This document shows positions 17,195-25,782 of a DNA stretch of 64,000 nt, piece by piece (position 1 is the first letter of the stretch; every line of letters starts with the position of its first letter). Where the stretch lies: assembly GCA_903905655.1 (NCBI GenBank), contig CAIVHG010000035.1, positions 1 to 64,000 on the forward strand, written 5' to 3'. The DNA is from an uncultured beta proteobacterium (lineage in GTDB: Bacteria > Pseudomonadota > Gammaproteobacteria > Burkholderiales > SG8-41). The notes under the pieces are model-generated. The model was given only the letters and a program-made list of their open reading frames with translations. It was not told where the DNA came from and did not search any database. The translations under genes were made by a program, and so were the position numbers.

Positions 17195-18340
17195 TCACCG
17201 CGCAGTATTGGTATTGGCCGCCTGTGTGGTCACAGATTTGGCGTCGGGTGGATAGCTCATGCCGTTCATTTTTCCGAATCCGTATACGTCGACCTTGTTC
17301 GGACCAAACTGGCTGACGACGAAAATCAGGTAATCGATGGCAAACCTCGGGTCTGCGTAGCGGCGGAACAGTTCCACATTCTTGTAGTCGATCGAAACGC
17401 CTGCCGGAAGGTTGAGGCCCTCAGCGCCTGCACCGGGCTGACCAAAGTAGAGCAGCAGCCTGCCGTCGTTGTCGAATATCTGCACGTTCTCGAATGCCGA
17501 ATCCCCGACATAAAGACGGCCAGAACGGTCGATCGCAATGCCTTTGGGACGCACGAACTTTCCGACTTCAGCGCCCAGATCTCCGTAGATGCGCACGAGC
17601 TTGCCTTCGGCCGTAAAGCGCTGCACTCTGAAATTGCTGGTATCGACGACGTAGACATCGCCATCCGGGCCGACGGCGATATTGGTGGGATGAAACAGCT
17701 CGCCGCGCTCGGACCCCGCGGTACCGAACTTGAATTGCGGCTTGCCCGTACGCTTGTCGAGCACCACCACCTGATGATGCTTGATGTCGACGACGTAGAG
17801 GCGCTCCCCGGAAATTACCGTGTCCACCGGTTTGAATTCGCCGTCCGCGCCATACGCATACTGGAAGCGATCGCTGCCGTCGTAGACCAGAACCTGGTCG
17901 CGCCCGGTATCCGTCACGTACTTCGTGCCGTCCGCATCGATCCTGACGTTGATCGGCCGCTGCATGCGCCCATTGCCCACTCCCGAAAGCAGCGTGAACC
18001 GATGCTGCACGAAATCGAAAACCGCAAGGCCCGATGCACGGCTGTCAGCCACGTAGAGCTTGCCTTCGTACATGGCCACGCCGTACGGCTGTTTGAGGCG
18101 CTGCACGTTCTGATCATCGCCAAGCACAAACTTTGCGAGGCTGCTATCCGCCGCATTCACGTCGCGGTCGCTCATGATCGTGGTCAGATGCTGGATGCGC
18201 GGCGCATCCGGCAACGCCGGATAAAAAACGGCGCCGGGCGCCGTGACAACCTTCGGCCCCGGTGCCGCGCAAGCTGCAACCAGCGACACCGCGAGCGCAA
18301 TCAGGGCGCGGCGCAAAACTCTACTCTCAAACATCGTCAT
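17195..18340 (-). CDS. NHL-repeat lipoprotein (first copy)
   Basis: A 381-residue lipoprotein with basic start MTMFESRVLRR, a hydrophobic stretch and lipobox VAAC (C24). The body is an NHL propeller: KQPYGVAMYEGKLYVADSRA, RPINVRIDADGTKYVTDTGR, HPTNIAVGPDGDVYVVDTSN, RPKGIAIDRSGRLYVGDSAF and LPAGVSIDY. After the propeller a C-terminal segment (FAIDYLIFVVSQFGPNKVDVYG) resembles end regions seen in NHL proteins next to cytochromes. GGAG lies 5 nt from ATG 18340; the ORF-track start 47 codons earlier is unsupported. It lies 205 bp after the tetraheme gene and 52 bp before the barrel start. Confidence 0.8.
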   Translation of the reverse strand: MTMFESRVLRRALIALAVSLVAACAAPGPKVVTAPGAVFYPALPDAPRIQHLTTIMSDRDVNAADSSLAKFVLGDDQNVQRLKQPYGVAMYEGKLYVADSRASGLAVFDFVQHRFTLLSGVGNGRMQRPINVRIDADGTKYVTDTGRDQVLVYDGSDRFQYAYGADGEFKPVDTVISGERLYVVDIKHHQVVVLDKRTGKPQFKFGTAGSERGELFHPTNIAVGPDGDVYVVDTSNFRVQRFTAEGKLVRIYGDLGAEVGKFVRPKGIAIDRSGRLYVGDSAFENVQIFDNDGRLLLYFGQPGAGAEGLNLPAGVSIDYKNVELFRRYADPRFAIDYLIFVVSQFGPNKVDVYGFGKMNGMSYPPDAKSVTTQAANTNTAR

Positions 18341-18545
18341 TAGGTCTCCAGGGGTTATGACACTGGGCGGATGTTCGCTGCACGAACCGTGGGCACCGGT
18401 AAACGCCGCAAAAGCAGCGCACGCCCGCAGGATGAACTCGAAACATCTACCATCGGCGTTCCGATCGGCGCATCGCCACACGCACCTGCGTGCGGCAAGT
18501 AAACGCAGGGCAATGCACCGCTCGCAACTGATCTCTGGAATAGCC

Positions 18546-19199
18546 CTACTTGTTGTGGCAGGCGAGGCAGATGGTGCTTCCGGCCTCCGGCAGCTTCACC
18601 AGGTGACTGGTGCCAGCGGTGAAGGTGTTATGGACGTCGTGACACGACGAACATTCCATCTTGCCGTTGTAGAGCAGGGTTGCGGTTATGGTACCGGTTT
18701 TGGTCTGGCTTCCCGATCCAATGGTCACCGACTTCGTGCTGGGATCGAACAGGGCGCCGTCCGCCGTAGCGAGCGCGGTGTTGTAAGTGAATCCGATCGG
18801 ATGATCATCCGCCAGCGAGGTGCCTATGTTATTTACAGCGGAGATCATCGTAGTGCCCGTATTGCCGCCGAAGCTGTCTATGGCGACCGTGCCGTCGTGG
18901 CAGGACAGGCAAAGCTTCGAAAGTCCGCTCGGCTGCCCCATGGGGCCGGCGTTGAGCGTCGGGCTGCTGTACACCGTATAGGTCTGCGTGGAGTTGGCAT
19001 GACTCCACAACGGCGCATCGGTCACGCTGGTATCGGATTTGTGCGTCACGTGGCAGGCCACGCAGATGCGCCCGCCCGACCAGGCCTTGGTCGTGAAGTC
19101 ATGCTGTGACCCTGTGATCGTGCCTGCGACACAGACACCCGCGCCCAGAAGGAACATCAACCCCGCCAGTACCGCCCATCTCGTAGCTTTCGCTCTCAT
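18546..19199 (-). CDS. Tetraheme c-type cytochrome
   Basis: A 217-residue periplasmic cytochrome with a signal peptide ending near CVA/G and four CXXCH sites: CVACH, CLSCH, CSSCH and CLACH. Conserved context includes PLWSHANSTQTYTVY, LCLSCHDGTVAIDSF and LADDHPIGFTYNTAL, all echoed in the first third of the 12-heme protein. It is the first gene of the minus-strand operon, with GAGGAG before the ATG. As a small multiheme protein it could shuttle electrons across the periplasm to the conduit, by analogy with other porin-cytochrome systems. Confidence 0.85.
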   Translation of the reverse strand: MRAKATRWAVLAGLMFLLGAGVCVAGTITGSQHDFTTKAWSGGRICVACHVTHKSDTSVTDAPLWSHANSTQTYTVYSSPTLNAGPMGQPSGLSKLCLSCHDGTVAIDSFGGNTGTTMISAVNNIGTSLADDHPIGFTYNTALATADGALFDPSTKSVTIGSGSQTKTGTITATLLYNGKMECSSCHDVHNTFTAGTSHLVKLPEAGSTICLACHNK

Positions 19200-19873
19200 T
19201 ATTTTCTCCTCACCATTTCCATTTGCACACCACGCAATACCCTTCTTCAAGGACATTGCTCCACTACTTTTCCACTACGGCCGTATGGTTTTCTTTTTAC
19301 GATCGAGTGTCAACGTGCAAAAGTCACATGCGCCGCGTTATTTTTACAATTCGCTAAATTGTTCGATGAACAGCGTTATGACATTTACATACCCGCAACC
19401 GCATCAACAACGATCATTAATCGCATTGGCGATCGCACATCATCACCGCGAAGCATCGCGCCACGCTTGAATGCAATCACACACACCGCCCCCGCTTCTC
19501 CATACACGACAAATTAGCGCTGCGTAGCCGTTAGATGAATGAGCATCTCATAGCTCGACAATCGGGGTTCCTTTAGCCGCCATCAACAGCCTCGTCGCTC
19601 GACAACAGTTGTAGATTTTCTTCTGTTCATTTCTCGTCAGTCGTGAATTAGTTCCTAACGATCGTGACCTATCTGCATTTAACTTCGACACCAAATGTGG
19701 ATCACCACACTACGGCAGTGATTGAAGTAGCCGCGAACAAGAAGGAAAGACCAGAATGCCAGCCAGCCCGCTCGGGCTTACACTGAGCGCGCTCTGCCCG
19801 CGCATGCGCGTGATGTCTGCAGCCGCTGCAGCGAAAGCATGCAGTCATCGTCATTTCCCTCGGTATCGATGCA
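19200..19873. promoter_or_regulatory. Long AT-richer divergent intergenic region
   Basis: About 670 bp separate the two cytochrome operons. The composition is clearly more AT-rich than the flanking genes. On the minus strand TTGACA (19308-19313) could be a -35 for the tetraheme operon, but the -10 hexamers at the right distance are poor. No convincing ORF, RNA or known operator was found. Its length and composition suggest a shared, regulated promoter region for both operons. Confidence 0.4.
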
Positions 19874-20764
19874 ATGGATAATCAGGCAACATTGAGATCG
19901 GACTTGCTGCCGGCGGCCATGCCCCCGCAGCTGCGACGCATCGGCATAGCTTTGTTGCGCGGTGCGCTGTGCGCGCTGCTGATGCTGGGCGCAGCAGCAG
20001 GATGGGGGCTGATGCATGGAAAATCGTACAGCCCAGGCTCGGCCGCAGGTTATGCGCTCGGTGTCACCGGCGGATCACTGATGCTAATGCTTCTGCTCTA
20101 TCCGTTGCGCAAACGCCTGCGCTTCATGCACAACTGGGGTCCGCTCAAGCACTGGTTCAAGCTGCACATGGTCGGCGGCATACTTGGGCCCGTGCTCGTG
20201 CTGTTGCATTCCGGCTTTCACGTAGGATCACTCAACGCCGCGGTCGCATTGAGCTGCATGCTGCTGGTCGTCACGAGCGGCATCGTTGGACGTTTTCTGT
20301 ACCGCAAAATTCACCATGGCCTCTACGGCAGCCAGGCGACGCTCAAGCAACTGCATGGCGCTTTGCAAAATGAACTGAAATCGCTGGACCAACAGCTACG
20401 CGAAATGCCGCTCATCAAGAGCGAGATCGATCGCTTTGCCGCACTCGCAGCGCAAGCACCGGCAACCCTGCTCCAGCGTGCGGCTCAATTCCTCGCATTG
20501 GGGCCGATGCGCCGCGGCGTGCGGCGCCGCGTCCGCCGCGAACTCGCCACGCTCAGCGCCGGCTCCGGGACTGCAGCATCTTCGCCCGAAAAGCTCGCGG
20601 CACTCCGCAATGCCGTCGACGCCGTATTGCGCGCGGCACAGCGCAGTGCGCAGTTCAACACTTACGAGCGCCTGTTTTCGCTCTGGCACGTGGTGCACAT
20701 CCCATTTCTATTCATGATGGTGATCACGGCAATCATCCATGTCGTGGCTGTACACGTGTATTAG
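19874..20764 (+). CDS. Membrane protein with putative b-type heme histidines
   Basis: A 296-residue protein with about five membrane helices (residues 23-47, 57-77, 97-118, 120-142, 268-294) and a charged, helical, probably cytoplasmic segment between (150-260). Histidines in the helices (H98, H112, H116; H272, H275, H289, H294) are spaced as in cytochrome b561 or ferric-reductase-like proteins that hold two hemes by bis-His ligation. Heme binding is an inference. It heads the operon with a 24-heme cytochrome, whose start lies inside this gene, and an FAD/Fe-S oxidoreductase. Its likely role is to carry electrons across the inner membrane. Confidence 0.65.
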   Translation: MDNQATLRSDLLPAAMPPQLRRIGIALLRGALCALLMLGAAAGWGLMHGKSYSPGSAAGYALGVTGGSLMLMLLLYPLRKRLRFMHNWGPLKHWFKLHMVGGILGPVLVLLHSGFHVGSLNAAVALSCMLLVVTSGIVGRFLYRKIHHGLYGSQATLKQLHGALQNELKSLDQQLREMPLIKSEIDRFAALAAQAPATLLQRAAQFLALGPMRRGVRRRVRRELATLSAGSGTAASSPEKLAALRNAVDAVLRAAQRSAQFNTYERLFSLWHVVHIPFLFMMVITAIIHVVAVHVY

Positions 20765-22553
20765 GATCGCGCTGCTGGGTCTGCTCGTCATGGTCGCCGG
20801 CTCCGGCCCTGCGGCCGCGCAGAACCTGGAGACCGCCCTCATGCCGGGTGCGGTGGTCCAGGCCCACGCCAAGCTCGAGACGCAATGCAGGAACTGTCAT
20901 GTGCGCATGGATCGCAATGCGCAGCAGCGCCTGTGCCTGGATTGCCACAAGGAAGTCGCAGGCGATGTGCGGAACAAGGCCGGCTATCACGGCCGGCTGC
21001 AAGAGCGTGAATGCCGGACCTGCCATACCGACCACAAGGGCCGCGACGCGAAGATCGTGCAGCTCGACGACAAGCGCTTCGATCATCTGCTCACGGATTT
21101 CGAGCTGCGCGGTAAGCACACGCGCGCTGCCTGTGCGAGCTGCCATCGCCCGGGGACCAAGCACAGCGCAACGCCCTCCGACTGCGTCTCCTGCCATCGC
21201 AAGGACGACAAGCACAAGGGCGGCTTGGGCGCCAAATGCGAAGACTGCCACAACGCAAATGACTGGAAAAGCACGCGCTTCGACCACGGCAAGACGCGTT
21301 TCCCCCTGCCCCACAAGCATGCCAAGGTCAAATGTGCGGAATGCCATGCCGATCAGCGCTACGCCGACACGCCGCGCGAATGCATCTCCTGCCATCGCAA
21401 GGACGACGCCCACAAGGGACGCTTCAGCAACCGCTGCGAGCGCTGCCACGACGACACGCAATGGAAGACGCCGCTGTTCAGGCACGATACCGACACGCGA
21501 TTTCTCCTGCGCGACCGGCACCGCTCCGTGAAGTGCGAAGCCTGCCATCGCGAGCCGATATACCAGGTCAAGGCGCCGATCAGTTGCTACGCCTGCCACC
21601 GCGGCGATGACGTGCACAAAGCGGCGCTCGGTGAGAAATGCGAAAGCTGCCATACCGAGCGGGGCTGGAAAGAACCGGCACGCTTCGATCACGATCGCGA
21701 CGGCCATTTTGCGCTTCTGGGGAAACACAAGGATGCAAAATGTGAAAGCTGCCATCAGGACCGTAAATTTCGCGACAAGCTTTCTACTGCCTGCTTCCAA
21801 TGCCACAAGGCGGATGACCGCGCAAAGGGGCATAAGGGACGCTACGGCGAAGACTGCAAGACCTGCCACGCCGAGACTTCGTGGAGGGCCACGATCTTCG
21901 TGCACGATCGCGACACCCGGTATGCGCTGCGCGGAAAACACGTACCTGTGAAATGCGATTCCTGTCACCAGGGAGTTCTTTACCGCGACAAGCTCGATGG
22001 CAACTGCGCGTCGTGCCATGCCAAGGATGACAAGCACCGTACGCAACTCGGAGAGCAATGCAGCCGCTGCCACAACGAAAGATCGTGGCGCGAAGCACCC
22101 TTCGATCATGCGCAGTCGCGTTTCCCTCTCACCGGGCGCCACGATGGGCTTGCGTGCAAACAATGCCATCTGACGCCGGCGTTCAAGGACGCGCAGACCG
22201 CGTGCTCCTCCTGTCATGCCAAGGACGATGCGCACAAGGAACGGCTCGGCCCCCGCTGCGAGCAATGCCATAACAGCAGCACCTGGAAGAAATGGGACTT
22301 CGACCACAATCTGCGCAGCCGCTTCAAGCTTGCCGGAAAGCACGCGAACGCCAAGTGCTATGCCTGTCACACGATGCCGGTGAAAGGCGATCTGACGCTG
22401 GCGTCGGATTGCGCAAGTTGCCATGCCAAGGACGACGACGTGCACCTGGGCAGCCTCGGCCTCAAGTGCGAGGAGTGCCATGTGCCCGACAACTGGCGCA
22501 AGCTCATCAATCAAAAGCGCCCGCAGCCGCAGGGCCGGGACATGGCAAAATGA
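20739..22553 (+). CDS. 24-heme c-type cytochrome built of repeated three-heme modules
   Basis: A 604-residue secreted protein (signal peptide ending PAAA/Q at about residue 27) with 24 CXXCH sites. Three N-terminal hemes (C50, C66, C92) are followed by seven modules of three hemes whose first Cys lie at 132, 199, 266, 335, 406, 473 and 540, a period of 67-71 residues. Each module repeats the order FDHxxxRFxLxGKH, KCxxCH, CxxCHxKDDxHK, LGxxCxxCHN and W. The His in DH, GKH and DxHK can provide the three distal ligands. It starts 26 nt inside the upstream membrane gene and ends in an ATGA overlap with the next. Soluble cytochromes of this kind are annotated as cytochrome c3 family; the function is unknown. 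A long electron-conducting rod is an inference. Confidence 0.88.
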   Translation: MSWLYTCIRIALLGLLVMVAGSGPAAAQNLETALMPGAVVQAHAKLETQCRNCHVRMDRNAQQRLCLDCHKEVAGDVRNKAGYHGRLQERECRTCHTDHKGRDAKIVQLDDKRFDHLLTDFELRGKHTRAACASCHRPGTKHSATPSDCVSCHRKDDKHKGGLGAKCEDCHNANDWKSTRFDHGKTRFPLPHKHAKVKCAECHADQRYADTPRECISCHRKDDAHKGRFSNRCERCHDDTQWKTPLFRHDTDTRFLLRDRHRSVKCEACHREPIYQVKAPISCYACHRGDDVHKAALGEKCESCHTERGWKEPARFDHDRDGHFALLGKHKDAKCESCHQDRKFRDKLSTACFQCHKADDRAKGHKGRYGEDCKTCHAETSWRATIFVHDRDTRYALRGKHVPVKCDSCHQGVLYRDKLDGNCASCHAKDDKHRTQLGEQCSRCHNERSWREAPFDHAQSRFPLTGRHDGLACKQCHLTPAFKDAQTACSSCHAKDDAHKERLGPRCEQCHNSSTWKKWDFDHNLRSRFKLAGKHANAKCYACHTMPVKGDLTLASDCASCHAKDDDVHLGSLGLKCEECHVPDNWRKLINQKRPQPQGRDMAK

Positions 22554-23848
22554 CTCACTACCCGCTGTGGTCGCTATATGCAGTCCTGCTCACGTTGATA
22601 CTGTGCCTCTATGTGCGGCGCCAGCGGCAGCGCGAAACGCGGTCGAGGTCGGCACTGCAACGGGCCGTGGAAGCAGGACTGACCGAACCGCCGAGCCTGC
22701 ACCCGGTCGTCGATCCCAACCTCTGCATGGGCTCCGGCGCCTGCACCCGGGCGTGTCCTGAAGGAACGCTCGGGATCGTCAATGGCAAGGCTTACCTCAT
22801 CAATCCCACGGTATGCATCGGACACGCTGCATGCGCCGCAGCCTGCCCGGTCGAAGCGATCAAGCTCGTGTTCGGCAGCGCGCGCCGGGGCATCGATATT
22901 CCCTACGTGAAGCCGAGCTTCGAGACTAACGTTCCAGGAATTTATATCGCAGGAGAACTGGGCGGGATGGGGCTGATACGCAAGGCCGCCGAGCAAGGCC
23001 GGCAGGCGATGGAATCGATTTCGAAAAACCGCGCTCACCGCCAGGAACTCGATGTGGTCATCGTGGGCGCCGGTCCCGCCGGAATTTCCGCAACCCTGGC
23101 GGCGATGGAACGCGAGTTGCGCTTCGTCACCATCGAGCAGGAAGCCTCGCTCGGAGGCACGGTCTACCACTATCCGCGCAACAAGATCGTCATGACCCAG
23201 CCGATCACGCTGCCCATCGTCGGCAAAGCGAAGCTTGGCGAGATCTCCAAGGAGTCGCTGCTCGAATTCTGGCAGGGCATCGTGGACCGCACGCGCATGC
23301 CGATCCACTACGGCGAGCGCCTGGTGAAGGTCGGGACCGCCGACGGCGGCTTTGTGGTCAACACCGGCGGCAATGAGTACCGCTGCCGCTCGATCCTGCT
23401 CGCCATCGGGCGGCGCGGCACGCCGCGCAAGCTCGATGTCCCCGGAGAAGAGCTGTCAAAGGTCGTCTATCGGATGGTCGATCCAGAACAGTATCAGGGC
23501 AAGCGGGTGCTGGTCGTGGGCGGCGGCGACAGCGCGATCGAAGCGGCCGTCGCCATCGCAGGCGAAGCCGGATCGCATGTGACGCTGTCGTACCGCGGCG
23601 CCGCCTTCAACCGCGTGAAGCAGCAAAATCGCGAGCGCATGGCTGCGGCACAACAGTCGGGGCGCCTGCAGCTCGCATACAACTCGACGGTCAAACGCAT
23701 CGAGGAAAAACGTGCTCTGCTCGAGCACGATGGACGGTCACTGGCTTTGGACAACGATAGCGTCATCGTGTGCGCCGGCGGCGTGCTGCCGACGCCGATG
23801 CTGAAGGAAATGGGCATCATGGTGGAAACCAAATACGGCACTGCATGA
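22550..23848 (+). CDS. Membrane-anchored FAD/Fe-S/NAD(P) oxidoreductase
   Basis: A 432-residue protein. An N-terminal helix (LWSLYAVLLTLILCLYV) followed by many Arg suggests a cytoplasmic body. Next comes a ferredoxin-like domain with CMGSGACTRACP and CIGHAACAAACP, in which the second Cys of each standard CxxCxxCxxxCP motif is Ser or His. A thioredoxin-reductase-like flavoprotein follows: VVIVGAGPAGISA binds FAD and VLVVGGGDSAIEAA binds NAD(P). No CxxC redox pair is seen between them. It overlaps the 24-heme gene by ATGA. The likely role is electron exchange between NAD(P)H and the membrane b-type protein and multiheme cytochrome; the direction is unknown. Confidence 0.8.
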   Translation: MTHYPLWSLYAVLLTLILCLYVRRQRQRETRSRSALQRAVEAGLTEPPSLHPVVDPNLCMGSGACTRACPEGTLGIVNGKAYLINPTVCIGHAACAAACPVEAIKLVFGSARRGIDIPYVKPSFETNVPGIYIAGELGGMGLIRKAAEQGRQAMESISKNRAHRQELDVVIVGAGPAGISATLAAMERELRFVTIEQEASLGGTVYHYPRNKIVMTQPITLPIVGKAKLGEISKESLLEFWQGIVDRTRMPIHYGERLVKVGTADGGFVVNTGGNEYRCRSILLAIGRRGTPRKLDVPGEELSKVVYRMVDPEQYQGKRVLVVGGGDSAIEAAVAIAGEAGSHVTLSYRGAAFNRVKQQNRERMAAAQQSGRLQLAYNSTVKRIEEKRALLEHDGRSLALDNDSVIVCAGGVLPTPMLKEMGIMVETKYGTA

Positions 23849-23907
23849 CCCGCGTGCCAATTCCCCAGTCGGTATCGCCGGCTTTGCAGAACGACACCGC
23901 GCATTAA

Positions 23908-24867
23908 TTATGCGTGGATGCTGGCTGCCTTCAGCAAAGCTCCCCACTTTTCCGATTCCGATTTGATATGCGCGCTGAATTCCCTGGGGGTAGTGCCGAG
24001 CGCACGCTTGCCTTCTGCCGCCAAACGCTCCCCGAGCACCGGGGCGCGCACCACTTTCACCGCGTCATCGTGCAGTTTGCTTATGACGGCTCCCGGCGTG
24101 CCGCTTGGCGCCAGCAGCCCATACCAGGTTTCGGCTTCAAAGCCGGGAAACCCAGACTCCGCGATCGCAGGAACGTCCGGCATGATGTGCAGCCGCACCG
24201 GGCTCGTCACGGCCAGAGCGCGCAGTTTTCCGCTGCGCACATGCGGGGCCGCCGCGAGCAGATTGTTGAAGAACATGTCGACTTGTCCGCCGATCAGATC
24301 CGTGAGCGCCTGAGCGCTGCCCTGATAAGGCACGTGCATGATCTGAACCCGGGCACGTGCTTTGAAAAGTTCCGCGGCGAGGTGCGACGTCGTGCCGATG
24401 CCGGTGGAAGCGTAATTGAGCGCCCCCGGCCTGGCACTCGCCAGCGCAACCAGTTCGCGCACCGACTTTGCCGGCAGCGCCGGAGGTACGACGAGTATGT
24501 TGGGCACCGCGGCCAATAACGTGACCGGCGCGAAATCGCGCTGCGGCGCATAGGGCGTATTGCGAACCAGGTACGGCGTGACGGTCAGCAGTGCGCCCGA
24601 GGTGATCAGCAGCGTGTAGCCATCGGGAATCGCCTTTGCCGCCATTGCAGCTCCAGTAATCCCGTTTCCCCCGGCGCGATTGTCGATGACCAACGGCTTG
24701 CCCAGGCTTTCGCTAAGCGCAGGGCCCATGAGGCGCGCGAGGATGTCGACCCCGGATCCCGGCGGGAATGGAACGATGACGCGAATGGGCTTTGACGGAT
24801 AGGTCTGCGCGGAAACAGCAAATGCACAGAGCAATAGCGCGCTCAGGAAAACGCGATGCTCAGGCAT
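23908..24867 (-). CDS. Bug-type (TTT family) periplasmic substrate-binding protein
   Basis: A 319-residue protein with a signal peptide ending at VSA/Q and the Bug signature YPSKPIRVIVPFPPGSGVDI, then PLVIDNRAGGNGITGA, ALNYASTGIGTTSHLAAELF and VPYQGSAQALTDLIGGQVD. These receptors bind carboxylates or other small organics for tripartite tricarboxylate transporters, but many copies are orphans, as here: no TctA or TctB gene lies nearby. Its start lies 8 nt inside the tonB end, so it is translated with the TonB-dependent receptor unit, which is unusual for this family. The ligand is unknown. Confidence 0.85.
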   Translation of the reverse strand: MPEHRVFLSALLLCAFAVSAQTYPSKPIRVIVPFPPGSGVDILARLMGPALSESLGKPLVIDNRAGGNGITGAAMAAKAIPDGYTLLITSGALLTVTPYLVRNTPYAPQRDFAPVTLLAAVPNILVVPPALPAKSVRELVALASARPGALNYASTGIGTTSHLAAELFKARARVQIMHVPYQGSAQALTDLIGGQVDMFFNNLLAAAPHVRSGKLRALAVTSPVRLHIMPDVPAIAESGFPGFEAETWYGLLAPSGTPGAVISKLHDDAVKVVRAPVLGERLAAEGKRALGTTPREFSAHIKSESEKWGALLKAASIHA

Positions 24868-25630
24868 TCTCGAGCCTGAAAACGATCGGAACAATGACCC
24901 AGGATTCGACTGTGTCGTTGCCGCGCCGTGCCGGGACAAACCTCCAGCTCTTTACCGTGTCCAGCGCCGCCTGGTCGAGCGCCGCTGAGCCACTGCTCTG
25001 ATCGAGTTGCACGCGCCCTGCGTATCCGTCAAGCGTGACCAGCACTCTCACCCTGACCGTGCCCTGCTCTCCATTGCGCCGCGCGATAAACGGGTACTGA
25101 GGAGGCGTGTTGCGCAAATAGGCGGCGTTGAAGTTCGGCGCGGTCGTTGCGCCAGTGTCACGGACCGCGGTTGCGGGCGCCGCGCTGCGCGCCGCGATTT
25201 CAGCCTTGTCCTCGGCCGGCTTGGCGTCGGCATTCTTCTGCGGCACGCTGAACGCCGCAGCGGGAGGCGCTGCTTCAGCAGCCAATGCGATCACGGGCTT
25301 GGGCGGTGAAGTCTCAGTTTGCACCCGCGCGGCTTCGGCAAGCACTTGCGGCTGCGTGCGCTCGGTCCGCATTTTCGATTCGGGCGGCCGGCGCTGTGCC
25401 CGCACGAGGGGCAGCGGCTCGGGCGGCTGCGCGAGCACGACGTCCAGAGCGGAAGACGCCGCATCCGCATCCAAACCCGCAGGAGGAGGCAGCAGCGCCA
25501 GCGCCGCCGCGTGCAGCACGATGCTCAGGGCCAGCAAGCGCGCGAGCAACGCATTGCCGCGCCAAAACGGAGCGCGCATCGCTCCAGCCGCGGCATCTGC
25601 ACTGTGGACATCCTGCATGACGAAACTCAT
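24860..25630 (-). CDS. TonB-like energy transducer
   Basis: A 256-residue protein: a membrane anchor at about residues 30-48 (ALSIVLHAAALALLPP), a Pro/Ala/Glu-rich linker, and a TonB C-terminal domain beginning PQYPFIARRNGEQGTVRVRV, with DQAALDTVKSWRFVPARRGN and an end VIVPIVFRLENA. It follows the TonB-dependent receptor by about 150 bp and shares its direction. ATG 25630 is preferred; the TTG in the track is unlikely. No exbB or exbD lies beside it, so it would have to use motor proteins from elsewhere. Confidence 0.82.
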   Translation of the reverse strand: MSFVMQDVHSADAAAGAMRAPFWRGNALLARLLALSIVLHAAALALLPPPAGLDADAASSALDVVLAQPPEPLPLVRAQRRPPESKMRTERTQPQVLAEAARVQTETSPPKPVIALAAEAAPPAAAFSVPQKNADAKPAEDKAEIAARSAAPATAVRDTGATTAPNFNAAYLRNTPPQYPFIARRNGEQGTVRVRVLVTLDGYAGRVQLDQSSGSAALDQAALDTVKSWRFVPARRGNDTVESWVIVPIVFRLENA

Positions 25631-25782
25631 CCGTTCGCAACCCGTAATGCACAAACGCTATCGGGGCATCGTGCACCGGGGCACGCGCCGCGCATATTTA
25701 GACTACCATGAATCACGGCCAGCGTTTCCCTGTGCGCGGCGCAGCCTCGCGCTGGCCGTGGAAGCCATTCGATGCGCATCGC

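Noticed and set aside
21150-22460. Regularly spaced repeats resembling an array
   Set aside because: The period of about 200 bp is in frame and encodes three-heme protein modules; no CRISPR-like short repeats or unique spacers.
20733-22514. 593-aa minus-strand ORF opposite the 24-heme cytochrome
   Set aside because: The repeated codons of the heme modules keep the opposite frame open; the product is a repetitive hydrophobic artefact.
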